This document shows positions 1-9,620 of a DNA stretch of 64,000 nt, in pieces. Position 1 is the first letter of the stretch. Each line of letters opens with the position of its first letter. The stretch spans positions 1 through 64,000 of the forward strand of contig NZ_SCNG01000003.1 in NCBI RefSeq assembly GCF_005503555.1, read 5' to 3'. Position numbers and translations under genes: made by a program. Source of the DNA: Rudaea sp. 3F27F6. Its GTDB lineage: Bacteria; Pseudomonadota; Gammaproteobacteria; Xanthomonadales; Rhodanobacteraceae. Below the pieces are notes generated by a model, which made no database searches, had not been told where the DNA came from, and was given only the letters and a program-made list of their open reading frames with translations.

Positions 1-3000
1 GGCCGAGCAGAGATTGGTCGGAGCGACGGTCAGGGTCTGACCGTTGTCCGTACCGCAGGCACCGTTGACGGCGTTCGCAGTGAACGAGGCGGTGATGGTG
101 CAGTTGGCGGTGATCGCACCGGTGGTGTAGGTGCTGCCACTCTGCACGCTGGGCGAGCAGGTATCGCCAGTGACCGAGGCGATTGAATAGCCGGTCAACA
201 CAGACACAGTGAACGTGGTCGATTGACCTTGCTGCACAGGCGACTGCGCCGGTGCGGAGATGCTGCCGCCGGTGCCGCTGAGAGTCGTCGTGACTGTGTA
301 GGACGGAATCGTGCCGAACGTCGCGCTGACCTGACAGTCACTTTTCACGCCGGGCGGAATCGTGTAGGTGTTGGTGGCAGAGTTGAAGGTGCCGGCCGCT
401 GCGCCCGCGTTGCCGCAGTTGTCGGTCACGGTCGCCTGGTTGCCGGTGGCGGGCGTGACGGTGAACACGACGGCCTTGGTCGTCGAAACGGTCTGCACGG
501 TGGACGGAGTGATCGAACCGGAGCCGGTCGAGTTCGGTGTGACGACCCAGCCGAGCGTGACGACCTGGCCGTCATGATCGGAAGTGCGCACCGCCGTGCC
601 GGGCTGGGTCAGGGTGAGCGAGGCAACGGACGTGTCCGAATTGCCGCGGCCGCTATCGACCGAGACGAAGTCGCCTTTGCCCACGTCGGTAAGCAGGATG
701 TGATCGATTTCCTGCAGGTAGCCGCCGAAGTTGTACGAGTAGTGCTGCGCCTGCGCCACCGTGCTGCCGGTGTCGAACATGACCGGGGTCGGCCGCACGT
801 AACCGTTGCTCGGCGGATAGACGCTGTGCGAAGCGGTCGCATCGACCGTGCCCATGATCGTGCCGGTGACGTCGACGTAGCCGTCGCTGAATTCGTAGGC
901 GTTGAAGTCGCCGAGCACGATGACCGGCGTGGTCGCATCGCCAGTGATCGGGTAGGGATTGGAGGTCACGTTGCCGGCGGAATCCTGACGTGCATTGCCG
1001 GCCGCCGAGCCCGGTGCGGCGGGATCGCAGTCGACCGCCATACCCGTGGTCTGCAGGGCCTGCACGATGCACGCAACCTGCTCGGCCTGCACGCGGCGCT
1101 TCTGGCCGACGTAGTCTTTGCCGGCGGCGCCGAGGCTGCCGAGCGAGCGGTCGTAGATCGCCAGTACGCGGAAATGGTAACCCTGGTATTCGGCGTCGAG
1201 CAGCACGGGCGGACGGTCGTTGAGCAGGCAGGACGTGCCGCTGCTGCAGGCTGAGGTCGTCGTGTTGAGATAGAGCTGGGTCACCGAGTTCACGGTCACG
1301 CCGGCGCGCACGAAGATGCCGATATTGATGCCGCCCGGATCGTTGCCCTTGAGCAGATAAGGCTGATAGGCGATCGAGGAATCGTCGCCCTGAATCTTTG
1401 CGGCGAGGTCGCGCATCACGGTCAGATTCTCCGCTTCCTGCACGACTTGCACGGTGGGCGCCTTCAGTATGGTGCGGATCTGCAGGGACATCTTGCTCAG
1501 GCGCGTTTGGTATTGCGCCGGCGTCGGGCAGGTATCGTCGGCGCCTCCGGCGAGCGGGGTGTTGAGGCCGCTGAGGTTGCCGGCGACGTCGGATGGCTGG
1601 GCCAGGCAGCGATCGGTGTAGACGGAGGTGTCGACGCCGTCGAAAGAGGCGTTGAAGAAATGCAGCATGTTCTGCGTGCCGACACGCAGCTTGCCAGCGG
1701 TCGGATCCGGCACGGCGACCGGGTAGGTCGGATCGCCGACCAACTGCAGGTCGGCACCGGTGCGCGGATACAGCTCATAGGTCGGATCGGGCATCGTGGC
1801 CGACTGGTAACCCTGGATGATGCCGGTCAGGCGAATTTTCTGGCCGCCGCTGTAAATGCCGCCGGCCGGCATGTTCGCCGCTTGCGGCAGGCTGGCTGGC
1901 GTCACGCCGAGGCCCGGGTAGTAGACCTGGACGAGTTCCGGGGCGCCCCAGAAGGTCGGTATGTTGACCGTGCGGTTCGCATCGTTGGCGAGGATGCCTG
2001 CCTTGCGGAACGAACGCGCATCGCCGGCGACCGCGTAGAAACCGCTGTTCGGCGTGGCCGGCGACGGCGTGATGCCGCTGTTCGCGGTGGTATAGGTCGG
2101 CGCATTGACAGTGCCGTTGCTCATCGTCACGAGCATGCCGTCGAGACAGGCGAAGTTGGCGGCCTGGTAGCCGTCGTTGCGCGTCTGGCCGTCGGCCGAG
2201 GGCACGACGATGTTCGAGCCGGTTCCGGTGCAGATGCCGCTGCTCGAATCGGTGTTCGGCAAGTTGAGGCTGAGGTCGTAAGCGGCCGGCACGGGATTGC
2301 CCGAGCTCAGGACCGTGTACGAAGGACCGCCGGCGATTTCGGTCGAGCCGCTGAATTCCTGTATGCGACCCACGACCACGACCGAGTCACCGACCGCAAC
2401 GGCCGGCGCGCTGCCGCTGCCGGTGTAGACGTAGATGCCGTCCGAGGTCGTCAGGTCGTTGTCGCCCTGCGCATCCTGCATGAAGAAGCCGGCCGGGCCG
2501 ACGGCGGTGACGATATTCTGGCGTCCCGTGGTCGGCGTGCGGATATATGCGGTGCCGAGGGTCGTGCCGGTTCCCGCGTAGGAAGAACGCGAGCCGTGGC
2601 CCTGGATGTCCATGATCGTTGCCGGCGTCACCGTGCGCACGCTGATCGAGATCGCGGTGGCGGCCGCAGTGCGGCTCTGGTCGTCGGTGACGGTGATCGG
2701 CAGCGACTTGGTGCCGGTCGCGGTGCCCGGATCGATAGTGGCGCTGAAGGTGTAACTCAGATTGCCCAAACCGTCCGTGCTCGAATAAGTGAACGCCTGA
2801 TTGGTCGCGCCCGGGACGATCGCGGAAATGTCCGCGGCGACGACGGCGCTCGGCGAAGTGAACGTGCTCGCCGGGTTGGTGCCCGGCGTAACCTTGATCG
2901 ACAGCGTCACGGCGTCACCGGGCGAGGCCGTATTAGGCGTTGCCGTGCCAGTCGCGGCGGGATTGGTCGACGCGCCACCGCTCGGGTTGGCGGTCACGGA

Positions 3001-3756
3001 GAAATCGTCGATAGCCAGACCGTCGTCGGAGCCGGGATCGTCGATGTCGACCCAGCGCAGCCAGATTTCCTGGCCGGCCGGAATATTAACGGTCAGCGTG
3101 CTGCTCAGATTGGTGCGGTTCGCCGGATCGTTGCCGTCGAGCGCCGCGGCGGTGGCATTGGTTACCGGGCTGGTGAAGTCGAGCGCGGTATACGCCGTCC
3201 AGCCGGTGGTCGGGGCATTGATGCCCGTGACGGTGCCGGCCGCGCCGATTTGATATTGAAACTGCAGTTTCTGCGCTGTGGCATTGGCCACGCGCCACTC
3301 TTCGCCGGTGTACTTGATCGCCAGCGAGGTGATGGCGACGCCGGTATTGTTGACCAGGCGAACGCCGTAGTAATAGGTGTTGCTGCCCGAAGCGACCGAA
3401 CCGAGGGCGCGGTCGGTGGCCGGATTCACGCCGGCGACGCCGAAGCTGTAGAGCGAGCCGGTATTGCTCGATCCGTTGCCGGCCGAGTAGACCGCCGCGG
3501 CGGTCGGCGAGCGTGTGTAGTACCAGCCCGGCAGCGTGCTGTTGTCGGTCCAGGTGTTCGTGGTTCCGCTGGACGCTAGGCTGTTGAAGTCCTGCGTATA
3601 CGCGGTGTTGACGGCGCTGATGCTGACTTGCGCGAGCGCCAGAGTCGGCGCGAGCAATGCGATCGCGGCGAGAAGTGCGAGATTGCGACAGTGCGAAAAC
3701 GCACGAGCAAAAAAAGAAAAGCGGACGCCAGGCATGGCGCCTTGATGTGTAAGCAT
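1..3756 (-). CDS. ExeM/NucH-like secreted endonuclease, 3' end off the window
   Basis: An open frame of 1252 codons runs from ATG at 3756 to the window edge, so the C-terminus is missing. Residues 1-43 form a Sec signal peptide ending ALA-Q. An N-terminal beta-rich region and a putative OB-fold stretch (about 370-475) precede an endonuclease/exonuclease/phosphatase domain from about residue 685. That domain shows RVGTQNMLHFF, a VQEAEN catalytic-Glu segment, GDFNAYEF near 944, QEIDHILL near 1014 and SDHDGQ near 1057. From about 1085 the protein turns into Thr/Ser/Gly-rich repeats with regularly spaced Cys, as in adhesive or anchoring tails. By family it is an extracellular DNase or phosphodiesterase used for nutrient scavenging or biofilm turnover; substrate is inferred. 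Several long antisense frames across it are shadows. Confidence 0.85.
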   Translation of the reverse strand, partial: MLTHQGAMPGVRFSFFARAFSHCRNLALLAAIALLAPTLALAQVSISAVNTAYTQDFNSLASSGTTNTWTDNSTLPGWYYTRSPTAAAVYSAGNGSSNTGSLYSFGVAGVNPATDRALGSVASGSNTYYYGVRLVNNTGVAITSLAIKYTGEEWRVANATAQKLQFQYQIGAAGTVTGINAPTTGWTAYTALDFTSPVTNATAAALDGNDPANRTNLSSTLTVNIPAGQEIWLRWVDIDDPGSDDGLAIDDFSVTANPSGGASTNPAATGTATPNTASPGDAVTLSIKVTPGTNPASTFTSPSAVVAADISAIVPGATNQAFTYSSTDGLGNLSYTFSATIDPGTATGTKSLPITVTDDQSRTAAATAISISVRTVTPATIMDIQGHGSRSSYAGTGTTLGTAYIRTPTTGRQNIVTAVGPAGFFMQDAQGDNDLTTSDGIYVYTGSGSAPAVAVGDSVVVVGRIQEFSGSTEIAGGPSYTVLSSGNPVPAAYDLSLNLPNTDSSSGICTGTGSNIVVPSADGQTRNDGYQAANFACLDGMLVTMSNGTVNAPTYTTANSGITPSPATPNSGFYAVAGDARSFRKAGILANDANRTVNIPTFWGAPELVQVYYPGLGVTPASLPQAANMPAGGIYSGGQKIRLTGIIQGYQSATMPDPTYELYPRTGADLQLVGDPTYPVAVPDPTAGKLRVGTQNMLHFFNASFDGVDTSVYTDRCLAQPSDVAGNLSGLNTPLAGGADDTCPTPAQYQTRLSKMSLQIRTILKAPTVQVVQEAENLTVMRDLAAKIQGDDSSIAYQPYLLKGNDPGGINIGIFVRAGVTVNSVTQLYLNTTTSACSSGTSCLLNDRPPVLLDAEYQGYHFRVLAIYDRSLGSLGAAGKDYVGQKRRVQAEQVACIVQALQTTGMAVDCDPAAPGSAAGNARQDSAGNVTSNPYPITGDATTPVIVLGDFNAYEFSDGYVDVTGTIMGTVDATASHSVYPPSNGYVRPTPVMFDTGSTVAQAQHYSYNFGGYLQEIDHILLTDVGKGDFVSVDSGRGNSDTSVASLTLTQPGTAVRTSDHDGQVVTLGWVVTPNSTGSGSITPSTVQTVSTTKAVVFTVTPATGNQATVTDNCGNAGAAAGTFNSATNTYTIPPGVKSDCQVSATFGTIPSYTVTTTLSGTGGSISAPAQSPVQQGQSTTFTVSVLTGYSIASVTGDTCSPSVQSGSTYTTGAITANCTITASFTANAVNGACGTDNGQTLTVAPTNLCSA

Positions 3757-3954
3757 GGATTTTTCCCCGGTAAGTGTTGACTGCCCGTACCCACATTCTC
3801 AGCACTATTTGTTACAGCAGGCAACAGGCAGATTGTGGATTTTCGTTCATCGTTGTAAGTGTCGGCAGGCGGGAAACGAACGCGATTCGCCGACTTCGGC
3901 CGCGCCTTGTGTGAAAATCGGCGCCCTCCAGTCAGTCCGGGAACAGCATCGCAG

Positions 3955-4821
3955 ATGGGCATCAGCGACAACCGCCGCGAACTCGAAGCCGGCATCGAAA
4001 CCGATCTGCGCGATCGTCTGAGTTACGGCGGCTATCTGCAGCTCGACCGGCTGCTGTCCGCGCAGAAACCCCTGTCGAGCCCGCCGCATCACGACGAAAT
4101 GCTGTTCATCGTCCAGCATCAGGTGTCGGAGTTGTGGCTCAAGCTGATGATCCACGAGCTTGGCGCGGCGATCGAATGCCTGCGCTCCGACCGGGTCTGG
4201 CAGTTCGGCAAGATCGTCGCGCGGGTCAAGCAGGTGCTGCGTCAGCTCACCGAGCAGTGGTCGGTGCTGGAGACACTGACGCCAGCCGAATATCTCGAAT
4301 TCCGCGACGTGCTCGGGCCGTCGTCGGGCTTTCAGTCGCTGCAATACCGCGTCGTCGAGTTCTTGCTCGGCAACAAGAACGCGATGATGCTGCGCGTGTT
4401 CGAGCACGACGCGGCGGCGCACGCGCGCCTGCAGGAAGTGCTGCAGGCGCCGAGTCTGTACGACGAGTTCCTGCGCTATCTCGCGCGCTGGGGCCACGCG
4501 GTGCCAGTGCGCAACATCGAGCGCGACTGGCTGCAGCCGCACGTGTCCGACAGCGAACTGCTGCCTGTGTTCGAGCGCATCTACGAGGACACGAACCGCT
4601 ACTGGCGCGAATACGCGCTGTGCGAGGACCTGGTCGATCTCGAAACCCAGTTCCAGCTTTGGCGTTTCCGCCATATGAAGACCGTCGAGCGCATCATCGG
4701 CTACCGCCGCGGCACGGGTGGATCGTCGGGCGTCGGCTTCCTCAAGAAGGCGCTGGAACTGACGTTCTTCCCCGAACTGTTCGAGGTGCGGACAACCATC
4801 GGCACCCATCGGGCGCCCTGA
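3955..4821 (+). CDS. kynA: tryptophan 2,3-dioxygenase
   Basis: This 288-aa protein is a haem dioxygenase that opens the indole ring of L-tryptophan to N-formylkynurenine, the first step of the kynurenine pathway. Active-site residues fall exactly on the Xanthomonas campestris TDO numbering: Phe51 and His55 in [11 protein letters not shown], Tyr113 and Arg117 in EYLEFRD, the proximal haem ligand His240 in WRFRHMK and Thr254 in [12 protein letters not shown] 3955 gives this register, whereas the frame upstream (from 3859) reads as non-conserved sequence, so I chose 3955. No kynureninase, formamidase or kynurenine monooxygenase gene is adjacent, so the rest of the pathway must be encoded elsewhere. 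The gene is divergent from the nuclease gene across about 200 bp. Confidence 0.95.
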   Translation: MGISDNRRELEAGIETDLRDRLSYGGYLQLDRLLSAQKPLSSPPHHDEMLFIVQHQVSELWLKLMIHELGAAIECLRSDRVWQFGKIVARVKQVLRQLTEQWSVLETLTPAEYLEFRDVLGPSSGFQSLQYRVVEFLLGNKNAMMLRVFEHDAAAHARLQEVLQAPSLYDEFLRYLARWGHAVPVRNIERDWLQPHVSDSELLPVFERIYEDTNRYWREYALCEDLVDLETQFQLWRFRHMKTVERIIGYRRGTGGSSGVGFLKKALELTFFPELFEVRTTIGTHRAP

Positions 4822-4925
4822 CGGACCGGCACCGAATCCCGCAGCGCGGCATCGGTTTTGTTTGACGCGCGAATGGCGAAGCGGTTACATGTTCGTTTTT
4901 CGCGGCGCCGTCGACAGTTCTGCTC

Positions 4926-5028
4926 GTCATTCCCGCGAAGGCGGCAATCCCGTTTCTGATCTCGCCGCTCCTTCGGGAGCGCAAGAAAGACGAGCCGGAT
5001 TCCCGCTTTCGCGCGAGCGACAGCGAGA
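4926..5028. repeat. composite inverted repeat between kynA and the POT gene
   Basis: Two arms, CGCGAAGGCGGCAATCC near 4936-4952 and the reverse complement of CGCGAAAGCGGGAATCC near 4999-5015, match at 15 of 17 positions. Between them lies a perfect small hairpin, GCTCC-TTCG-GGAGC. The outer motif resembles the common dispersed ATTCCCGCGAAAGCGGGAAT element of high-GC proteobacteria. It lies in the 267-bp gap after kynA and could act as a transcript 3' structure. Confidence 0.6.
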
Positions 5029-5088
5029 GGATTCGGGCGCTACCCAACTCACATCGCGCAACAGACGCGAATCGAAACGGAGCAAGAC

Positions 5089-6630
5089 ATGGCAGCAACC
5101 GGGGCAGGGGCGGTAGGAACGACGAGCGGCGACGCGGCCGCCGACGTGGCGGCGGGACGATTGACGTTCCCGGAGACACTGGGCCATCCACGCCCATTGT
5201 GGATGTTGTTCATGACCGAGTTCTGGGAGCGCTTCTCGTTCTACGGCATGCGCTGGGCGCTTGCGCTCTACATCGTCGCCCAGTTCTACAACGGCGACGC
5301 GAGCGGCGAGAAGCCGGCGAGCAACATCTACGGTGCTTATCTCGCGCTCGTCTACGCGGCCGGCGTGTTCGGCGGCTACATCGCCGACCAGTTGATTGGC
5401 CATCAACGCTCGATCCTGGCCGGCGCCATTGTCATGGGCGCGGGCCTGTTCGTGATGATGCTGCCGAAGATGGACCTGATGCTGCTCGGCCTGGCCCTCG
5501 TCATCATCGGCAACGGCTTGTTCAAGCCGAATATCTCGACCATGGTCGGCCAGCTTTACAGCCAGGGCGACAATCGGCGCGACGCTGGATTTTCCCTGTT
5601 CTACATGGGCATCAACGTTGGCGGCTTCGTCTCGCCGATCGTCACCGGCTGGCTCGCCGGCTGGCTCACCGACACGCCGATGCAGCAGAACTACAAGGCG
5701 GTGTTCTTCGCGTCCGGCATCGGCATGATCCTGTGTTGGCTCTGGTTTTGGTTCGGCCGCAAGCAGCTTCAGGGCGTCGGCCAGTCCGCGCAGACCTCGC
5801 TGAGCCCGCGCAACCTCGGTCTCGTCGCCGGCTATCTCGTCGTCGGCGTGCCGGTCATGTACTACCTGCTCGCCAAGCTCGGCGCCGAAGCGCTGGCCTG
5901 GATCCTCGGCATCCTCTTTATCGGCCTCGCCGCGATGCTGCTCATCGAAGGCATGCGTGAAGGCGCGGTCGCGCGCGACAAGGTGATTGCGATGCTGATC
6001 ATCTTCGTTTTCAACGTGATGTTCTGGATGTTCTTCGAGCAGGCCGGCTCCTCGTTCAACTTCCTCGCCCAGAACATCGTCGATCGCATGTTCGGCAGTT
6101 GGGAATTCCCGGTCGCCTGGTTCCAGTCGGTGAATTCGCTCGCGATCATCACCATTGCGCCGATCATCGCCGGCATCTGGGTCTGGCTCGGCAAGCGCAA
6201 CGCCGAGCCGTCGATCGCACGCAAGTTCAGCCTCGGTCTGATCTTCAACGGCCTTGCCTTCCTGCTGCTGATGTTTGCGCTGACCTATCTCGTCAACGCC
6301 AAAAGCCTGATCCCGTTCTGGACGCTGTTCATGGTCTACGTGATTCAGTCGGTCGGCGAGCTGTGCCTGTCGCCGATCGGTCTGTCGATGGTGACCAAGC
6401 TCGCGCCGGTGCGCTACGTCGGCTTCGCGATGGGCGGCTGGTTCCTGTCCACGGCGAACGGCAACAACCTATCGGGCATCTTCGCCGGCATCGTTTCGGG
6501 CGATACCGGCATGACCACCGCATCGGCTCTGTCGGGCTACACCTTCGGCTTCTGGGCGCTGGTCGTCGCGGGCGTGCTGTTGCTGCTCGTCGCGCCGCTG
6601 ATCAGCAAATTGATGCACGGAGTGAAGTGA
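5089..6630 (+). CDS. POT/PTR2-family proton-dependent oligopeptide transporter
   Basis: This 513-aa, roughly 14-helix inner-membrane protein should import di- and tripeptides with protons. The POT signature ExxERFxFYG is at residues 44-53 (EFWERFSFYG) and the second PTR2 signature, FYMGINVGGF, is near 171-180. Hydrophobic segments continue to the C-terminus. ATG 5089 follows AAGACATGG with a GGAGCAAG stretch just upstream, a plausible ribosome site. It lies between tryptophan dioxygenase and the tyrosine-degradation operon, which fits peptide and amino-acid use. The family is clear; substrate specificity is not. Confidence 0.93.
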   Translation: MAATGAGAVGTTSGDAAADVAAGRLTFPETLGHPRPLWMLFMTEFWERFSFYGMRWALALYIVAQFYNGDASGEKPASNIYGAYLALVYAAGVFGGYIADQLIGHQRSILAGAIVMGAGLFVMMLPKMDLMLLGLALVIIGNGLFKPNISTMVGQLYSQGDNRRDAGFSLFYMGINVGGFVSPIVTGWLAGWLTDTPMQQNYKAVFFASGIGMILCWLWFWFGRKQLQGVGQSAQTSLSPRNLGLVAGYLVVGVPVMYYLLAKLGAEALAWILGILFIGLAAMLLIEGMREGAVARDKVIAMLIIFVFNVMFWMFFEQAGSSFNFLAQNIVDRMFGSWEFPVAWFQSVNSLAIITIAPIIAGIWVWLGKRNAEPSIARKFSLGLIFNGLAFLLLMFALTYLVNAKSLIPFWTLFMVYVIQSVGELCLSPIGLSMVTKLAPVRYVGFAMGGWFLSTANGNNLSGIFAGIVSGDTGMTTASALSGYTFGFWALVVAGVLLLLVAPLISKLMHGVK

Positions 6631-6746
6631 CGCAGGGATTCCTGCGCCTGCTCGGTCGTAGCCAAGGAAGGCCGACGCAGCGTGGCGAGTAGCGCAATGC
6701 CGGGGCGCCGGCTTCTTCGCCGGTATCGGAAGAAAGATTGAAGCGA

Positions 6747-6768
6747 GGGCCGGTGAAAGTCCCGGCCC
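6747..6768 (+). terminator. stem-loop after the POT transporter gene
   Basis: GGGCCGG (6747-6753) pairs with CCGGCCC (6762-6768) across an 8-nt loop and is followed by ATTGTTTAA. The T-tract is weak, so this is only a candidate intrinsic terminator. Confidence 0.35.
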
Positions 6769-6869
6769 ATTGTTTAAGCAGCCTTACAAGTGCATCCGCT
6801 GCGGCGGGATTTTTCCGCGTTAGTGCCGCTCGTAGACTTGCCTCCGTCTTATCCCCACGGAGTCGCGAC

Positions 6870-7868
6870 ATGCAAATGCGTAATCTGGGCCGCAACGGTC
6901 CGCAAGTATCTTCCATCGGCCTGGGCTGCATGAGCCTGGGCATTGCCGACGTGTATTCGAGCGGCCTGCGCGACGATGCGGGCGCGATTGCCTTGATCCG
7001 GCATGCGCTCGATCGCGGCATGACCATGCTCGACACGGCGAATATTTACGGCGATTCGGAAGCCAAGGTCGGCAGGGCAATCCAGGGGCGCCGTGACGAC
7101 GTGTTCGTCGCGACGAAATTCGGTATCGTCGTCGCCGGCGACCGGCCCGGCAGCAACGAAGGCGTCGACGGTCGTCCCGAATATGTGCGTGCGCAGTGCG
7201 AAGCGTCGCTGCAGCGCCTCGGCCTCGACCATATCGATCTTTACTACCAGCACCGCATCGATCCGGCGACGCCGATCGAAGAAACGGTCGGGGCGATGGC
7301 CGAACTGGTGCGCGAGGGCAAGGTGCGCTGGCTCGGCCTGTCCGAAGCCGCGCCGGAAACGGTGCGCCGTGCGCATGCGGTACATCCGATCTCCGCGGTG
7401 CAGACCGAATATTCGTTGTGGAGTCGCGAGCCGGAAGAGGCCTTGCTGCCCGTGCTGCGCGAACTCGGCATTGCCTTGGTCGCCTACAGTCCGCTCGGAC
7501 GAGGCTTTCTTGCCGGCCGCTTCAAGCACAAGGATGATCTGGCGGCGGCCGACTGGCGCCGCGGCAATCCGCGGTTTTCTGACGCGAATTTCGACAAGAA
7601 TCTTGCCCTGGCCGAACGCGTCGCCGAAGTCGCAGCGGAAAAAGGCTGTACGCCGGCGCAACTGGCTCTGGCATGGCTGCTCGCGCAAGGCCATGACGTG
7701 TTGCCGATCCCGGGTACCAGCAGTGTCGCTCGTCTGGAAGAAAACATCGCCGCGGACGCGATCGAGCTGTCGCCGGCCGAACTCGCGCGTATCGCCGCCG
7801 TTGCTCCGAAGGGCGCCGCGGTCGGTGAGCGCTACCACGAGAGCGGCATGAAACTCCTCAACGCCTGA
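6870..7868 (+). CDS. aldo/keto reductase family oxidoreductase
   Basis: This 332-aa protein is an NAD(P)H-dependent (alpha/beta)8-barrel aldo/keto reductase. The catalytic tetrad is visible: Asp55 and Tyr60 in [10 protein letters not shown], Lys83 in ATKFG and His128 in YYQHRID. The LGLGCMSLG start, the [14 protein letters not shown] segment and [14 protein letters not shown] near the C-terminus (cofactor binding) fit the YajO/IolS/AKR13-like group. ATG 6870 was chosen because ACGGAG lies just upstream and the family N-terminus MRNLGRNG begins there; the frame is open further upstream but unlike the family. The substrate cannot be read from sequence. It converges on the MarR gene downstream. 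Confidence 0.92.
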   Translation: MQMRNLGRNGPQVSSIGLGCMSLGIADVYSSGLRDDAGAIALIRHALDRGMTMLDTANIYGDSEAKVGRAIQGRRDDVFVATKFGIVVAGDRPGSNEGVDGRPEYVRAQCEASLQRLGLDHIDLYYQHRIDPATPIEETVGAMAELVREGKVRWLGLSEAAPETVRRAHAVHPISAVQTEYSLWSREPEEALLPVLRELGIALVAYSPLGRGFLAGRFKHKDDLAAADWRRGNPRFSDANFDKNLALAERVAEVAAEKGCTPAQLALAWLLAQGHDVLPIPGTSSVARLEENIAADAIELSPAELARIAAVAPKGAAVGERYHESGMKLLNA

Positions 7869-7886
7869 TCTTTGGGTTTGAGTTGG

Positions 7887-7917
7887 CGCCGCGTTGCCCG
7901 CAATGGGCGGCGCGGCG
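7887..7917. terminator. bidirectional stem-loop between convergent aldo/keto reductase and marR genes
   Basis: CGCCGCG (7887-7893) pairs with CGCGGCG (7911-7917), with inner GCCC/GGGC pairing. It sits in the 54-bp gap between the two converging stop codons. There is no clear T-run on either side. Confidence 0.45.
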
Positions 7918-7922
7918 AATCT

Positions 7923-8393
7923 TCAGCGCGCAATCTCTTCCAGTTCCGCCTGCCAGAGGCGTTCGAGGATGCGCGTCAGCCAACGCTGCTCTTCCGTACT
8001 CAGGTGCGCGAGCAGACGACGTTCGTGTTCGAGCGCGAGCGGCGCCACTTCGTCGTAGACCTTCCAGCCTTTCGCCGTGAGCTGCAGTACGGACTGGCGC
8101 TTGTCGTGCTCGGCGATGCGCCGGCGCACGCGTCCCGCGGCAATCAGGCCCGATAGCGCGCGGCTCACCGCGACCTTGTCCATCGCGGTGCGTTCGGCGA
8201 CTTCGCGTGCCGACACGCCTTCATAGCGGCCGAGCACGGCCATCACTCGCCATTCCGTGATCGACAGCGCGAACTGGCGCTCGTAGCAGTCCGCGATCGC
8301 CTGGCTGACGGTGTTCGACAAGACCGACAGCCGGTACGGCAGAAACTGCTCCAGTTCGAGGACGTGATGCTTGGTCGTGGGCTTCGTATTCAT
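7923..8393 (-). CDS. MarR-family regulator divergent from the tyrosine-degradation operon
   Basis: This 156-aa protein is a winged-helix MarR repressor. The DNA-binding part spans about residues 45-110: SITEWRVMAVL, then the recognition helix MDKVAVSRALSGL (71-83), then a wing around HDKRQSVLQLT. Flanking helices form the dimer interface. ATG 8393 is preferred over the upstream in-frame TTG at 8414, which would overlap the putative operator. Family knowledge and the divergent layout suggest that it controls hppD-hmgA-fah, as HmgR/HpdR-type regulators do, probably with homogentisate or another pathway intermediate as ligand. A perfect palindrome lies between the two genes. Confidence 0.88.
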   Translation of the reverse strand: MNTKPTTKHHVLELEQFLPYRLSVLSNTVSQAIADCYERQFALSITEWRVMAVLGRYEGVSAREVAERTAMDKVAVSRALSGLIAAGRVRRRIAEHDKRQSVLQLTAKGWKVYDEVAPLALEHERRLLAHLSTEEQRWLTRILERLWQAELEEIAR

Positions 8394-8417
8394 CGGCGGC
8401 GAATCCGCTTGCAATTG

Positions 8418-8431
8418 GTTTCAATTGAAAC
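8418..8431. promoter_or_regulatory. candidate MarR operator in the marR-hppD divergent region
   Basis: A perfect 14-bp palindrome, GTTTCAATTGAAAC, lies 24 bp upstream of the MarR start codon and about 100 bp before hppD. A second CAATTG core is at 8412-8417, and TTGCAATC/GATTGCGA half-sites follow at about 8438-8470. MarR proteins bind palindromes of this size, so binding here is a strong inference. Confidence 0.55.
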
Positions 8432-8531
8432 TAGTGTATTGCAATCGTCCATTGATTGCGAAGATCGAGAGCGCCCGCTCCCGGCCTTCCTCCCCAACAA
8501 CAGCAGGCCGGCGGGCCGCGTGGAGCATGCC

Positions 8532-9620
8532 ATGAATGCACAACTGAAAGCCGGCGCGCAGCCGGTGATGTTCGAGAATCCGATGGGCATCGACGGCTTC
8601 GAGTTCGTCGAATTCGCCTCGCCCGAGCCGGCGAAGCTGCACGAGCTGTTCCGCAACCTCGGCTTCGTCCAGGTCGCGCGGCACAAGACTCGGCCGATCT
8701 ACAACTACCGCCAGGGCGACTGCACCTTCCTGATCAACGAAGATCCGGATTCGTTCGCTGCCGACTTTGCCAAGAAGCATGGCCCGTGCGCCTGCGGCTT
8801 CGCGATCCGCGTGTCCAAGCTCGCCGAGTGGGTGCGCGTGCAGGCGCTGAAGAACGGCGCCAAGTCGATCGAGAACAAGGAAACGTCGAAGGCCGTCGCC
8901 GCTCCCGTGATCGAGGGCATCGGCGGCTGCATGCTCTACATCGTCGATCGCTACGACGAGAAGGGCACGATCCACGACCCCGATTGGGAATGGCTGCCCG
9001 GCGCCGAGATGATGCCGCGCGGTTTCGGCCTCACCTTCATCGACCATCTCACCCACAATCTCTATTTCGGCAACATGGGGAAATGGGCGGATTACTACGA
9101 GCGCCTGTTCCAGTTCCGCGAGATCCGCTACTTCGACATCAAGGGCGCGAAGACCGGCCTGCTGTCGAAGGCGATGACCGCGCCGGACGGCATGGTGCGC
9201 ATCCCGCTCAACGAGTCGTCCGATCCGAAGAGCCAGATCAACGAATACCTCGATCAGTACAACGGCGAGGGCATCCAACACATCGCCTGCTTCACCGACA
9301 GCATCTACGAGACGATTGAGGCAATGCGCGCGCGCGGCATCGAGTTCCTCGACACGCCGAACGCGTACTACAGCGTGATCGACCAGCGCATTCCGAACCA
9401 CGGCGAAGACGTGGTGCGCATGAAGCAGAACAAGATCCTGATCGACGCCGATCCGGAAACGAAAAAGAAGCTGCTGCTGCAAATCTTCACCAAGAACTGC
9501 GTCGGCCCGATCTTCTTCGAGATCATCCAGCGCAAGGGCAACACCGGTTTCGGCGAAGGCAATTTCCAGGCCCTGTTCGAGTCGATCGAACGCGAGCAGA
9601 TGGAGCGTGGAGTGCTGTGA
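8532..9620 (+). CDS. hppD: 4-hydroxyphenylpyruvate dioxygenase
   Basis: This 362-aa Fe(II) dioxygenase converts 4-hydroxyphenylpyruvate to homogentisate, the second step of tyrosine breakdown. The two-domain vicinal-oxygen-chelate layout is visible. Iron ligands are His172 in IDHLTHN, His250 in [10 protein letters not shown] and Glu330 in [12 protein letters not shown]. The C-terminal stretch [17 protein letters not shown] is typical of bacterial HPPD. ATG 8532 has GGAG seven bases upstream and gives the usual length. The stop overlaps the hmgA start by four bases (GTGA), so the two are translationally coupled. Regulation is probably by the divergent MarR protein. Confidence 0.97.
   Translation: MNAQLKAGAQPVMFENPMGIDGFEFVEFASPEPAKLHELFRNLGFVQVARHKTRPIYNYRQGDCTFLINEDPDSFAADFAKKHGPCACGFAIRVSKLAEWVRVQALKNGAKSIENKETSKAVAAPVIEGIGGCMLYIVDRYDEKGTIHDPDWEWLPGAEMMPRGFGLTFIDHLTHNLYFGNMGKWADYYERLFQFREIRYFDIKGAKTGLLSKAMTAPDGMVRIPLNESSDPKSQINEYLDQYNGEGIQHIACFTDSIYETIEAMRARGIEFLDTPNAYYSVIDQRIPNHGEDVVRMKQNKILIDADPETKKKLLLQIFTKNCVGPIFFEIIQRKGNTGFGEGNFQALFESIEREQMERGVL

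Noticed and set aside
1447-3579. A 710-codon plus-strand frame and neighbouring plus-strand frames over 223-3253
   Set aside because: They lie antisense to the nuclease gene, are Arg/Gly/Ala-rich low-complexity translations and have no domain. The minus strand has a signal peptide and nuclease motifs.
4926-5028. CRISPR-like array
   Set aside because: Only one pair of inverted, imperfect copies is present; there are no regularly spaced direct repeats.
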